The notes under the pieces are model-generated. The model was not told the origin of the DNA. It saw only the letters and a program-made list of their open reading frames with translations, and ran no database searches. 64,000 nt of DNA from Phoma sp. XZ068 (lineage: Eukaryota; Ascomycota; Dothideomycetes; Pleosporales; Didymellaceae). The stretch is taken from contig RBKR01000004.1 in assembly GCA_004835665.1 (NCBI GenBank), forward strand, positions 124,001-188,000, in the 5' to 3' direction. A program made the position numbers and the translations under genes. Within the stretch, counting starts at the first letter, position 1. Each line of letters starts with the position of its first letter. Of the stretch, positions 1 through 11,587 are shown one piece after another.

Positions 1-1379
1 GACATAATCTGCCTACCCGATCCCTGAATAACCGTCGCCCCATTCCTGATGATCTTGACTGTGACCGCGCCCGTCTGACCATTGACATTCCGTGAGAAAT
101 GGTTTAGACCCTGTTTGGTGGCCTGGAAGGTCGTCGCACTGTTGCTGCCAATCTGAACGCTGATCTGGGCAGGCAGGGACTTGATCAGTGCCGTAAAGAA
201 GACCTTGTCCTGGAGACAAGTCGCGGGGGAGAACGTTGTTTGCCAAGGGGCATTGCAGACAATGCCATTGGGATTCGCAGCAGCAGGGTAGACGCGGTAC
301 CAATACGAGAGCTTCTCGGTAGTAACGGCGGGCTCGACACCGCCGTTCTTATAGGTTGCAATGTAGTGCGGCAGCAAAGCACGCCAGCCGTCGTGCGGCA
401 TGTTATTCACATACCACTTTGCGCTCCCCGCCGGCGCGTCAGGGATGCCGGCATCAAAAATAGGACCCACGTAGTGCGACTCGCCAAAGTCGTTCCAGGT
501 CACAATCTGCACAAACTGCGGCTTGATATCGTATACGTGCTCCCATCGTTGGTGCCATAGGTCGTCGCCCCGCCAGAGGCGTCGCTTGCCGTACTGAGGC
601 AGATCGGTGAAAAACCAAGGCGATACACCCATCATGTACTGACCATTCACGCCCTTCCAGGCAACGTCAGGATCGGTAGCGGGGTCCGTGGGCATGTCGT
701 TGGGGCCGTTGGGCCACATGTTCCAGGAGAAGACTCCATCAATGGTGCTGAGGTAGTTGCGGTGCCAGTTAGGGTCGCGGCTCGTGTACTCTGGGATGAA
801 GTAGATGCCACGCGAGGAGAATTGAGACTTGATCGATCCCCAGTCGCCCACGTTGTTGGAGCCTTCAAAGGTGGATACAATGGCTTTACCAGTGTTCTGA
901 AAGCGCGTGTATGGATGCTTGGCATACGAATAGTTCTCAATATACTGTCTCCAGTCAATATGCATCTCGCATGGCTGAAGAAATGACGTAAACTCACAGC
1001 CGATAGCACCGTCTTCACATCTGCAGCAGGCCAGGCTCCCTGTGAGCCACCCTCGTAGTCAAACGAGAAGAGCATCTTAAATTCGTTTGCGACCTCATTG
1101 GAGGCCTGGAAGGCGAGGCTGACCTGCGTCTCGATGGTTCCGCGCCAGGGTGTTCCCATGTTCAGCACGAAACCATCGATACCGGCCGCTTGAGCGAGAC
1201 GGATGTCACTAATCCATCTGTTCTTGTCGTACGCACCATTGTTACCAACCTAAATGTATAAGTATAAAGACATGCACCGGTGATGGTATGCCTACAATTA
1301 CATGTGCGAACACGCGCTGAGCAGCAGCGAAACGCAGCAGGTTCGCGAATGCGAAAAATAGGGTGCAAAGAAGCAGCAT
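1..1379 (-). CDS. GH71 alpha-1,3-glucanase (mutanase), 3' end outside window
   Basis: Secreted glycoside hydrolase family 71 enzyme expected to cut alpha-1,3-glucan of fungal walls. Three exons are inferred: 1296-1379, 998-1249 and 944 down to base 1, with introns 1250-1295 and 945-997 (GT-AG). The start at 1379 gives a hydrophobic signal peptide of about 21 residues ending in AAAQ, followed directly by the family's N-terminal 'VFAHVIVGN' stretch. Further on, GIDGFVLNMG, LFSFDYEGG, 'GWRALLPHYI' and a WNDFGESHYVGP block match GH71 as I know it. The acidic DYE and NDFGES positions are candidates for active-site residues. The reading frame is still open at the window edge, so the C-terminus is missing. 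The upstream flank is gene-poor. Family assignment is strong; substrate is inferred from the family. Confidence 0.9.
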
Positions 1380-2959
1380 ATCGCTTAGATGCGTGATAAT
1401 TGACTGATCGCGATGATGTCTAGCAGAGCCTGATGCCCGCACTTTATAGTCGAGATGGGGACCATTACTTCTGGAGAAGCGTAAAGGTTGTAGACCTATA
1501 AGAATGGAGACACTCGGCTCCTGATCTTGGACGTTCTATTCAAAGGTTAAGCTGCATAACGCCGACAGTATTGACTCTGATAGTTCGTATTCCTACGGTA
1601 GAGGACCTCGTTTAGGCTGCTAGTCCCCTCTCGCAGGATTCGTTGCTTGTCCGAACTCAGAGAATACGAATACCCGGGCGGCCTGTCCCGCAGAACATAT
1701 AGCCTTGCTCCACCTTGGACGCCTGATGTTAGATGCTTCCCAGTCACAATGCACCATGCATGTACTTATATTGCTAATAGTGGGCCTAGTAAGCACTATA
1801 AACCCTTTCTCTAATAATATCCTTAATTCCTCCGTTTCCATTGGTATGAGTTTATCTTTGGATTTTTCGTAAGCATGCCAAACATTCAGCATAGTTAATC
1901 TAGCAACATGAATCTGAACTTTGCGTGTGGCCATTGTTTGGCCTCCAAACGTGAAGGTTCCAGGAAAGCTGACTAAGACACGTGCTAAGATTGGGCGCAC
2001 TAAGTCCGTTATTTCCAGTGGCATTCTCCAGCACAATTGTAAGCGCTGTTGAAAGGGGTTGCATGCCCCGAGGAAAGCCATTTGCCGCACTCCAACCGGG
2101 GTTCATGCCGGATGCGCAACCACTAATTTCGCGAACACCTTCGAACGCAATACAGCAACCACACCTTGGCATGCCGGAGGACTCTCTCAACGTAAGAGAC
2201 AACAATGACAAGCTTACTGGGCCTACTTCGCGGCAAGACCCTGCTGGCTTGCGGGTATCGGTCGCGTCAGCAGCCTAGCAAACGATGTTCTTGAAAGTCC
2301 TCCAGCCCTAGCTGGAGGGATGCCTTAATTGGCGAACTGTGCGTCAATGCGGGCAGCGACCTAGTTGATAGCCTCCTAAAAACGTCCTTAAGGCTTTGAG
2401 CCAGCTGGGCATGATGAGTACATATAGATTAGACGCGCTGGAGCCATTAACCCTTAAGAAGCTGAGAAGCATGCCGGCTATTTATGCTACCCTAATTGAC
2501 TATGCCACTAGCAAGATAGATAGTACTACTGACAGTTTCACTAGCCACCAAACATGTTTTGTCAGGTTGAGAAAGGATTCAATCTGTGATTAGTAGCAGC
2601 AACATTGCTTGAAACTTGCGAATACATAATCAATAGTAACGCCGGTTACATCGCTTTGGCATGTTGCTAAATTGACCTCTATCCATATCTACAATTGCAT
2701 TTAGTTGCGATTCACCTAAACTTTGCATTTGGGCGATTCTTAAGCAGTATACTTAGAGATGTCAAAAACGATGGCTAAATGTGTTATTAAAAACGAGTGC
2801 TAAGACCATCTGCACAAAGGTTATTATTTCTGTTGGCTTTTTCCCGAACAATTGTAGGCACTGTCAAAAGGAGGTCATATCTTACTAGCAAATACCTGCT
2901 CCTATATTTTCTTGTTGATCAACAATTCCTTTTCTTCTTTGTCTCCACTGAACTCATCG
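1380..2959. other. Gene-poor stretch, TA-rich, no supported gene
   Basis: I see no convincing gene. Two overlapping minus ORFs of about 100-156 codons (1620-2211) lack recognisable motifs. From about 1,760 to 2,800 the sequence is rich in TA and TAG, as expected of RIP-mutated old repeats. A perfect 8-bp inverted repeat with a 4-base loop lies at 2299-2318. The promoter of the GH71 gene must lie in the first few hundred bases. Confidence 0.5.
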
Positions 2960-4010
2960 TGGCATAAGCCATCCTTCTCCTCGTATTCAAGAACTGAGCA
3001 ACCAACGCGCTACTCTTGTGTCTCTGTTGTAGCCATTGATATCTAGATAGTATCGCCATTCGCTCATAAAGATATGAGCAGCAGTACAATTGACATCGTA
3101 CGTTACGACAGCCTGTCGCGGTGTTCTCGACGCATCGTGGAAGGACAAGACCTCGTCGAGCACAAAGCTACCAAGGACTGCTTTGAGAACGGTCACTATC
3201 ACCAGAGAGGCCATGACGGTGCTATTCAGAATGATGCGCGAGGGAACCGCGAATCAGTACCACCGCCATCTGAAATAAAGCCGATCAGCGGGAAAGAATA
3301 CCAGGGTTGACTATGCAGCTAAGGAACTAATGATAAAGACCATAATGTAACAAGTGTCGGCGGGCGCCTCTCGTGGTACTGTCCATGAGAATCCAGCTGT
3401 CCCATTGCCAGTTGGCCAACATCCATTCCTTCTCTTTTGAGCAGAGCAGTTAAGGAGAGCATTTCGTTTCGCCAGACGCAGAGTATATCTGACTCCAGAC
3501 ATTGGAAGACAGAATGATACACGTCCTTCAGACTTTGGGGCTTGGTAAAAACCCAAAGATGAGCATACATTACCCACGATGCGAAAGTTGCGAAGGTAAG
3601 GGTAATTAAGGCAATTTTCGCAATATTAATACGGCGAGGATAGTCTTCTTGTTATCATGAGAATAATGACACGCAAATGGGTGGTTGAGTAGACCGATTG
3701 TGTTTCGCCAGAGGGTGATCCAGGCTTGATCCAGCTCCACATTTGGAATCAGTTATATCCTGTGAACCCCAAAGCAGTGTTACGAGGCTTTGAGGGGATG
3801 ATCTTGTAGTCTTTCAAATAGCCCATCAGATCGCACCAATTGCACATGTTCGCACCGTCTTCGGAATATTCCTGACGAAACGATGGCCCTCGATTCCACC
3901 CATCGATGAGGCTCTTTCAACTGGTAAGTCCGCTCTCGAGCCCAGAACAATGCGTTGCAGTTAACGATACTTGCTATTGATTCTGTGCACTGCTAAAACA
4001 TAGTAATTTT
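2960..4010 (-). pseudogene. Decayed protein gene, family not recognised, frameshifted
   Basis: Reading the minus strand downward from about 3960, one frame gives a protein-like stretch with NMCNWCDLMGYLKDYKIIPS and continues to GFTGYN, then a stop. A second frame immediately takes over with LIPNVELDQAWITLWR and HPFACHYSHDNKKT. A third frame then gives a hydrophobic segment (NIAKIALITLTFATFASW) and a soluble part with SLKDVYHSVFQCLESD. Near 3200 another hydrophobic segment (LVIVTVLKAVLGSFVL) follows. Serial frame changes with good local coding character suggest a broken gene, although unrecognised introns could explain part of it. I do not recognise the family. Confidence 0.45.
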
Positions 4011-7000
4011 ATACAGATGAAAATTGGGTGCGTCGGCTCTAGACCTGTTGGCGACGGTAGTCAACAGAACGATCAACAAAACGACTAGCAGTACGATGAA
4101 GAACCCTGTGATGAACTAAAGCAGTATTACTATAATCTGGACATATAGCTTGACCTTTGGATGAAGAGAAAGCTCTTGGCCGAGTAGCTTGTGTATAGAA
4201 CTAGTTCACATGTTGCTGCTCAAGTTGGTGGAAAGCGTTCGATGTATATGATCTCATGAAAGGAGGTCGGAGAAAGATGTATACATTCCAACGTGTGCAG
4301 GAGCTCATGATAAACTTTACATTAACAATAGATACACAGATGAGGCTCAATTTAGTGATCAAGTGACAAGGCTGAACTCAGGTGAGATCCTAATGCAAGT
4401 CAGTATTGCAGAGACGACATTGCAGCAGGGCTGGTCCCCAGGTCTTGAAAAGGTTGTTCCAGGCAGGTCTACCAGGGTGGTTTGGCAGCCAGAAAAAGGC
4501 ATGACTCGTATCGATACGTGACTGGCGTGCAGTACTGCACTTGGCGACAAGTAAAGCGCCGGTATGCTAGCCCAGTATTGCAGCCTGGAAGGTCTGGAGC
4601 AGCTGAATGGCCGAATATGATCATATAGATTGGTAAGTCCTGTGTGATGAAAACGCTGTCTACAGGCGTACGGGTGCACATCCCGTCTTTAGGAGGCCGC
4701 CTGTGAGCTTGTACGTTTACCGCCAGAAGCGATGTCGTGATGGCGCATACCTAGGTATGCATGATGTGCTTAAATGGTCCCCAGTCGGCGCAGGCTATAA
4801 CGCTGTTTTGGAAGTCATAAAGTGATTTGAACCGTACGAAAGTTGCGAATGCAGTCTGGTCTAAGAAATATAGTTGAGAGGCTGCGAGTACCAAGGAACT
4901 AGGTTGTAGCGGTAGGGTATAACCATGCATAATCAATAAGCGAGGGTTCATTATGGAGATGTCTCAAAACCTACTTTCATGACGCTTTTATCACTGACGT
5001 CTGTCCCTATGGTAGGGTGACAAGGACAGGTCGGGGCGATTGAAGAGATGGAACAAATACCGCTAGATGTTTCTGGTAACCACAAATTGGCAGGAACACC
5101 TAAAGTCCAAACAACCTGCCCAAGGATTCAGATGTCACAGCCTAAATATGGGGTCTAAATCTAGCAGGAAATGTTACTGGACAAGTCGGACCGGAACCAG
5201 ATACCATAATCTTACTAAATTCGTTGATCCTTATGTCCAGGCTATCTTGTTGTCTAGCGCTATCTCTGATTCTCTAAAGTACAGCATCTTTGAGGCCACT
5301 TCATTTTTTTGAGGGTTACGCAGCCATTTTGGTATTGCCGAGAGATTGGCTTGCTCAGCTCAGCAGATCACAGCACGGTCGTGAAAAGATGAGTACTCTT
5401 ACGGTAGCTGTGGATTGCATGACGATACTATTCACTAAATGGAATTATGCCTTTTGCGTAGATAGAACAAGTCTGCGCTCGAGGGGAACAGTCTGAGTAT
5501 AATTGCGGCGCAACGAGAAATTGCTCCCCTGTTGCAGCGCATTGCATCAACGTACACCGTGTAATAATCACTACAAAGAATTGCAACACATGAGTTCAAA
5601 ATTGCGAATACAATCATTCACTCCGCAGACAGCATACAAGTCTCACGCTAGTGAGGTCAGCTTATGTCTTCAATATCACATGATCAACGGATACATGGAA
5701 GACGTGTGCAACCTTGGGCGTAGTATGGCGGCTCGGGTACAGAACCTAGATAGGGTTGCAGACATGGACAGTGATTAAGGGGGAGTGTTTGAGACGTAAA
5801 ACTAATACATTTGGGCTTTCAACAGCCACTATAACGAGTATAGAACCATATATAACGCAAACGCAGCGTGAAAAAGAGCCTGCGTACCCAGGCATTACCA
5901 GGAGCTTCAGAGCAAGTTTTCGATGGAACTTTACAGCAAATTATCTATTTAGACACTGTTAGCGTGTAAAAAGCAAGTCTAATACCCTGGGAAATTCTCC
6001 AGCGCCAAAGGAAGACTTGACGATTTTAATCTAGATACGGCGTGAAATTAAGATCCGAAGAACTGGAACAAGAATGAGGCATGACGCATAGGTTCCAATC
6101 AGATTCTATTACAAATCCTTGAGTCTTTTGACACAGGGTTTTCAGTCATGAGATCAAGGGTACTTCTTGCCAAGAAAGTTCTCCGGCGAAGCTCGAAACT
6201 AGTGTTGCAAGGGTTGTGTCGGCGGTGAATTTTATGGTCAACCCAAAGTACTCCGCAGACTATAGCATTACTGGAGCAACCAGACTACATCGATTTGCCC
6301 TAACATTGTGATCATCAACGTCACTTCAAGCGCCTCACGTCGGGTGTCACTTCTCATCACAGCCGCTTAACAGAACGGCGCATTCTGTTAACCACGCGAG
6401 CACTGGCCAGCTACCTCACCATGTCCCGCAATGCTATCGTTGTCTGGAGCCCAGATCGCCATCAGAATTATTGGTCGGCAAGGCCCTACGGTCAAAGATA
6501 GCGTTGTAAGAGTTCCGACCTTCCGACATTATCCCAGTCATTGCTTGACTGACTAGCGTCTTCGTAATCCATCAAATTCCATCTGTGACCCTCAAAGTCT
6601 AGTGCTTACCCCCATCTTTCCTTGAAGTCACGTTCTGTTCGACCTCTAAAGCCTTGCACCTGACATGTCATGAAACACCTGACCCTCATGAGTTATGGTG
6701 GCTAGCAACACCCAGCCATCTTCATGTGGCTCGATGAGGAGCGCAGCTCGGTCTATCGTTGCTTTTGCCAAGGCATTAGTGAGCAAAATATCTAATGTGA
6801 TTCTTGCGTCCACTCTTTTCATCCCATATCTGGTCTCAATCTTGAAGCGAGATGAAACTTCTCTTATAAGATGACCCGGATAACACTAAGTAGTGCACAT
6901 TGCGGTGTGAGATCGGTGGCTCAGTGGCATGTAACGAAATGCCCGCTATCTGGGCTACATAACCTTGAAAGACTTTACGTGAATTCTAGGGCCCACTTAT

Positions 7001-7579
7001 TGTGTCGAGGCTTTGGTAGGCCCGACCCAGCACCTACTACGACCACCGCTATCTCAGTATCCTCTGCGCCTTCCCGCACCAGTACTGGCGGAGCTCTAGG
7101 CCCAGACCAGTCGGATACGGTGGAGATTTATAACCGATACGACTTCGTAAATGAGCACGAAATTCAACATGTTCATTACACAGTATCCCGGCCTTACATT
7201 TAACGATCTGAAGAAACGGAACATTGGAACACCTCTTTTGCGTTCCTAGGGAAATTTAGGAAAGTATGACGAAGAGCTGTAAGATATACCAATACGTGAA
7301 AGTCAGAGGTAACTGCGCAACAATGGCGGGTATCTCCCCTGCCAATTGTTACTGTTGGAACATCGGAGTTGGATCGAGCTGTCAATCATTATGATGAATG
7401 ACATGTGTCCGCGTTAGGATGTTGTAAGAATGTTGGCAATTGGTGTCTTGTTAGCCTTTTGGATATTTGGGAGGTGCTGGGGGCTACTAGGGGCCACTAG
7501 TATACTGAAACATTTCATCTCTGGTGTCTGCGTTTGTTTGCAAGGTAAAATAATATATTCAGACCAACATTTTTACTTC
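4011..7579. other. Long gene-poor stretch with possible ORF relics
   Basis: No gene is supported. Plus-strand ORFs at 5067-5312, 5503-5778 and 6871-7203 are the longest. The last (110 codons) contains a Pro/Thr/Ser-rich stretch followed by YNRYDFVNEHEIQH and could be a relic, since protein-like reading resumes after its stop at 7201, but no family is recognisable. The region is AT-rich with many stops in all frames. Confidence 0.4.
4745..4760. repeat. 16-bp perfect palindrome with TACCTAGGTA core
   Basis: GCATACCTAGGTATGC reads the same on both strands. The TACCTAGGTA core recurs at 16558 and 30298, and a split version is at 20506. All copies are intergenic. Confidence 0.7.
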
Positions 7580-7679
7580 ACATACGACCATAGAACGTCA
7601 AAAACAAGGCTTCCCGTTCGCTCAGCCCTACTTAAGCAACGTACTGGTGGATTAGTAGTTAGGTGGGCAACCACTAGCG
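7580..7679 (+). pseudogene. 3'-truncated 5S rRNA pseudogene
   Basis: The sequence follows the 5S gene at 12052-12170 from its first base (ACATACGACCATAG) through the box C region (ACCACTAGCG), then diverges. The last 19 nt, including the 3' strand that pairs with the 5' end, are absent. Over the shared 100 nt I count seven differences and all are transitions (C/T or G/A), as RIP would give. Without the terminal stem and T-run terminator it should not make functional 5S RNA. Confidence 0.85.
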
Positions 7680-7855
7680 TTCAATCACATTCTCACGGTT
7701 CTTGGCTGAAGCGCGACGTTTGAGTATTGTGCAGCTGAACGGAGACAAAACCCTGCTCTTTGTATGCGCTTTAATGATGAAGTACACCCTGACAATACAA
7801 TCTAACGTTGAGAGACAATCTATATTCTTTGTTGTGGGTTGTGAAACAGCCATGT

Positions 7856-8461
7856 CTAGACAGCCGGTTTAAACTCGTACTTTGACAGGTCGGCTGGTAC
7901 ATTGCCACTGTTTTCGTATGCTAGATGCTTCAACCTCTTTGCGTCCGACTCAGAAATTCCAGCAATGCGGTAGTGCTTTCCATCATTTAACAAAACAGCG
8001 TCAGGTTCTTTTGAGTCTGTGCAAGTATACACACTTCTCTTCCTTCTGTTATCGCCAGGCTCAGTCCAACTTAGCCCGTGGAATTCTCCACTAATGCAGG
8101 TATCGCACTCGCTAACGGCCTGATTTACGCTGATATGGCCGCACTGAAGCAGACCGTCTGCATTGGAGTCTGGGCCTTCGTCCCAACCAATAAAATGTTT
8201 CTTTCCGGTCTCTTGAACCTCCAGTTTGCCGGACCTAACGGTGGTCAAACCCTTATCGATAGCGTCTTTAATAGAAGTGGTGTTGCCGGTGATACTCAAG
8301 GCGCAAACGTTGTGGTCAATGTCCTTGAAAAAGAAGGCGGACCCGGTGCACCCTGGCTGAAGGTACGAGTAAATGTTGTCTGCAGTAACGACATTGCAAA
8401 CGGCTCCCAGGACTAGAAAGATAGGGAAGTAGGAAGGCATTGTGGATAATTTAAAAGACAT
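7856..8461 (-). CDS. Secreted cysteine-rich protein, effector-like, unknown fold
   Basis: Single-exon 201-residue protein. The N-terminus is a clear signal peptide (hydrophobic residues about 10-26, cleavage probably after VVTA); a second Met at residue 8 could be the true start. The mature part has six cysteines (38, 53, 107, 119, 122, 147), compatible with disulfides. An RRKR basic site at about 139-142 could be cut by a Kex2-like protease, separating the last 59 residues. A TATAAATA box lies about 80 bp upstream. I recognise no enzyme motif. Size, secretion, cysteines and placement between a 5S relic and a transposon fit a fast-evolving secreted-protein candidate; a role in host interaction is only an inference. 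Confidence 0.75.
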   Translation of the reverse strand: MSFKLSTMPSYFPIFLVLGAVCNVVTADNIYSYLQPGCTGSAFFFKDIDHNVCALSITGNTTSIKDAIDKGLTTVRSGKLEVQETGKKHFIGWDEGPDSNADGLLQCGHISVNQAVSECDTCISGEFHGLSWTEPGDNRRKRSVYTCTDSKEPDAVLLNDGKHYRIAGISESDAKRLKHLAYENSGNVPADLSKYEFKPAV

Positions 8462-8542
8462 TGTAAAGGTAATGCTTAGCTGTAAAATTGCGGGTGAAAG
8501 TAAGGTGCAGTGATGATTGTCACCCCCAGAGCAGGACAGTAG

Positions 8543-8550
8543 TATTTATA
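8543..8550 (-). promoter_or_regulatory. TATA box of the secreted-protein gene
   Basis: TATAAATA on the minus strand, 82 bp before the upstream start codon at 8461 and about 103 bp before the alternative Met. Confidence 0.55.
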
Positions 8551-9015
8551 CATGGGAAATATCACTTATAGCACGAAATTATATCAGTACCTTTTTTATT
8601 GACGGCAAACCGGAGTAAGCTCCGGTTTATCACCGACACTGGGGATTCCCCCTCTTTCAATAGACAATTCAGAAGTGTTACCAGGCTTAGCATTGCTCGA
8701 AATCGAGCCTCGGCGTAGATCACAATATTGTCTATCAGGGCTGTAGTGAATGCAAAACCAACTACTTCCTGCACGCAGCAACCGAAGCATGGTTTTTCCG
8801 GGGTTTGCATGTAAGCAAAATGACGTGCAGTCTGAATAGAAGGAAGTAATGGCATCGGATGCGCCGGAAGAGTAGGGTTGTGAAATAATTTTCCCGAAAG
8901 CATATATGCTGCAACCTTGCGTTCTAACGTGCGCCGCATTCCGATTGATGGAAGCCCGCATATCTATTCAATTGACTGGTACCGGTGTACCTTGTAGTGT
9001 TGGAACCGTGTCCGT

Positions 9016-9052
9016 GCGCGCGATGTAGGGATTCGGGTGATGCGCACAATCC
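9016..9052 (+). repeat. Left terminal inverted repeat of the transposon
   Basis: Contains GGATTCGGGTGATGCGCAC, which aligns with GGATTCGCGTGATGTGCGA from the right end read in reverse. Several of the mismatches are transitions. Confidence 0.65.
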
Positions 9053-9128
9053 TCAGGAGGTGAGGCAGTCACTCCAATATAGTAGCCGAGAGTAAGTGAC
9101 AGTGCTGGCTTGTGTGTGAGCTGATGAG

Positions 9129-10190
9129 AATGTGCTACCACCTGGTATTATATACGAGGCAGCTGGCCCAGCTATACAATCAAGCTGGGTGGACGATATC
9201 GACCCACAACAGCACTCAGTACACTTCACCACCTCCCCTACAGGCTGGACTAATAATAACGTTGGCCTAGCCTGGCTTGAGCAGGTATTCAAACGCTATA
9301 CCAAGCAGAAATAACGTGTACAGTACTAGCTCTTCATTGTAGATGGCCACGGCTCCCATATAACGATGGATTTCATGAAGTACTGTGATGACCACCGAAA
9401 TCTATTGGCTATCCTTCCCCCACACTCAACACAGACTCTCCAGCCGTTGCACGTGGCCTGCTTTGCTCCACTAGCCCAGCACTACACTACTCAGCTTACT
9501 GAGTACCTCCAACAAAACCTAGGGTGGCTCCCAGTAAAGAAAGGTGGCTTCTTCCCACTGTTTTGGCAGGCTTGGGTTAAGAGCTTTACTGTAACTACAG
9601 TACTAAGCTCCTTCGAAGTCACAGGTATATGCCCACCCAACAGCAGCCGAGTCCTTGATCGCTTCACCCACAGTACACCTGAGGCAGCGGAGAACTCGGA
9701 TTCATCTACTTCTGTACACATAGGTGACGATTGACTGAAGATACAGTCTCTTAGTAAGGTTGCAGTGAAGGAAAACAACAGTAGGGAGACTCAGAAACTT
9801 CACCGCACTCTCCGACACATGTCAGTACAGAACCAACTTATTCACCACAAGCTTCGAGATGTCAAAGCAGCTCTACAGACTAAGAAGAAGCACAACAAGA
9901 AGAGCAAAGCACTGCCTCTGCAGCAGGAGAAGCAATACCGGAGTAAAGTAACGCTCTGGTCACCTACCAAGCGATGTGAAGCAAAGGTGCGTTACCAACT
10001 ACAACGACAGCAGCAGGAGGAGGAGGAGGAGGAGGAGGAGGAGCTCACAAAGGCAGAGAGGCGGAAGATACAAGCTGATAACAAGGTGTTAAAGGAGAAG
10101 GAGAAGGAAGAGAGACGTGTAGCTCGAGAGGAGGCAGAGAAGGTGCGGGAGGAGGAGGCGGCTGAGGAGGTGGCTAAGAAACAGCGTTGA
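9129..10190 (+). pseudogene. Transposase relic (DDE superfamily, pogo/Fot1 type)
   Basis: The three-frame reading gives a TTSPTGWTNNNVGLAWLE block, then the core motif LFIVDGHGSHIT with a catalytic Asp, then ILPPHSTQTLQPLHVACF. It is interrupted by TAA and TAG between 9312 and 9330 and by TGA at 9732. In related transposases the last motif normally reads PLDVGCF; here the third catalytic Asp is His, so activity would be lost even without the stops. The C-terminal part is Lys/Glu-rich coiled coil, encoded partly by a GGA trinucleotide run at about 10014-10043. The N-terminal DNA-binding domains are missing. Confidence 0.85.
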
Positions 10191-10515
10191 GAAGCGGTGT
10201 CGGGAGGAGGCGCGCAACGCTGCTAAGTCTGTGCAATTGTCCCAGAAAGGTAGTAAGAAGGCTTCAAAAGCTCCTATACTAAGTACCAAGCGTCAAAACC
10301 AAGGTGGTGATGCTCCCATTAGCAGCGCGCGTGCAGAGGCACCTACACCTCTCCCACCTGTTACTACCTACTGTGGCCGCAATATTACCCTTCTAAGTAA
10401 ATATAAATAGCTCAAATTGATCACAAGCACTTTTTTTTATTACTCTACTACAAATTACAGCCATAATAGCTATTGTGGGTGGCTTTATAGCCTCATTTTA
10501 CCTGCTGCAGCTGGT

Positions 10516-10552
10516 GGCTTTCGCACATCACGCGAATCCGCGCATTACGCGC
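10516..10552 (-). repeat. Right terminal inverted repeat of the transposon
   Basis: The reverse complement matches the left repeat at 27 of 37 positions. It contains GCGCGTAATGCGCGGATTCG on the minus strand. Confidence 0.65.
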
Positions 10553-10573
10553 ATGGATAACGCACCCACTGCA

Positions 10574-11587
10574 TCAACTGTTGGGTGTTTGCCATAATGA
10601 CCCTTGCAGAAGATTCATTTGCCATTCAGAGCGGATATCGACGTCAAGCAAATCTGCAGTGACAGTTGCACGATTGTACACAATGTCCATTGACTGTACT
10701 CCAAGCTGTTGCTCATCTCTATCAACTTGAGACATCCAGTCATCTTTGTTTGGCTGCGGAAGACATTCCTGATCGATCCAAATCATGCGGAGGCCAAGGG
10801 AGTTTGCGAAGTCCATAGCACGGCCAAGGACATTATCAGGAGCACGGCTGTCTCTTTGAATTCCATCAAGATCCCGTGCCCGATAAGTGTGCGCCTTATC
10901 AGGGGGAGGCCAGCAGTACGATATCGCCACGTAATGTTGGCAGACGGTCGTTACCGCAGGACGCACTAGACGGAAGGTACGATGCTTGGATTTGTGGGGA
11001 AACTCTGGATATATTGCACAAATTTGGCAAGGTGTTTCCCAATGATCAGGACTGATTGCACGTGATGAAGCTCCCGGCGAGGTATCTTGATTATCGCCGT
11101 TGACTTCGCAACTCAACTTCTCAGCAAAGCGTATCATTTGTTCTTCAACATCGCTATCGAAGCCACCAGTATGCGGATTTTCATTGGTTTCTCCACTGTC
11201 AACTGCTTCTTCTACAATAGCGTTTCCAACGGTGGCTTCTGTATGACCTGGAGCATAACCATGGTCGTTCTGTGTTGCCGCATGTGAGGAGCCACTGGCA
11301 TAGGATTGATCAGGTTCCTCTCCTGCAATGTTGGTGTTATCGAAGACTAGAAACTTGATGTCCTCAAAAGCCCATTTCTGTGCTTTGGAACGTGCAAAAG
11401 GAAGCTTTGAAAGCTCGACTATCTCAGGCAGGCAGGAGCCCGGATCGGACTGGGGGCTCGCTAGATCGTTCTCGAGATGGTGTTCATTGCTGGCTGCTGA
11501 AGGCTGACTCTCGGGCCCTTCATGCCCTGCTGGAGGTGGATGATTCAGGTCGTCAGAACGAGAAGACTCGGGTATATTTCCGTCCAT
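10574..11587 (-). pseudogene. HET-domain protein gene truncated by the transposon
   Basis: The 337-codon ORF starts with an acidic, Ser/Asn/Glu-rich region (about 1-190) and then a heterokaryon-incompatibility (HET) domain: YVAISYCW near 220, then RMIWIDQECLPQPNKDDW and DIVYNRATVTADLLDVDI. Intact relatives continue well beyond this point. Here the frame ends after 18 further residues, with its stop at 10574-10576, the base next to the transposon's right end. The simplest reading is that insertion removed the C-terminal half, and that the remaining ORF is a truncated or dead HET gene. HET proteins govern nonself recognition after hyphal fusion. Whether the stub is expressed cannot be seen. Confidence 0.75.

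Larger units (their letters stand above)
8995..10572 (+). mobile_element. Degenerate pogo/Fot1-like DNA transposon
   Basis: The element holds the C-terminal half of a DDE transposase and is bounded by imperfect terminal inverted repeats: 9016-9052 against the reverse complement of 10516-10552, with 27 of 37 positions matching by eye and weaker similarity out to TAGTG at 8995 and CAGTG ending at 10571. Total length of about 1.6 kb and absence of the transposase N-terminus suggest an internal or 5' deletion. The right end lies directly against the truncated HET gene. I could not fix the TA target duplication, so end positions may be off by several bases. Confidence 0.75.

Noticed and set aside
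7856..8416. Plus ORFs of 70 and 112 codons opposite the secreted protein
   Set aside because: Antisense to a clear signal-peptide protein with its own TATA box.
10014..10043. GGA trinucleotide run as a possible functional repeat
   Set aside because: It lies inside the Glu-rich coiled-coil part of the transposase relic and is explained by it.
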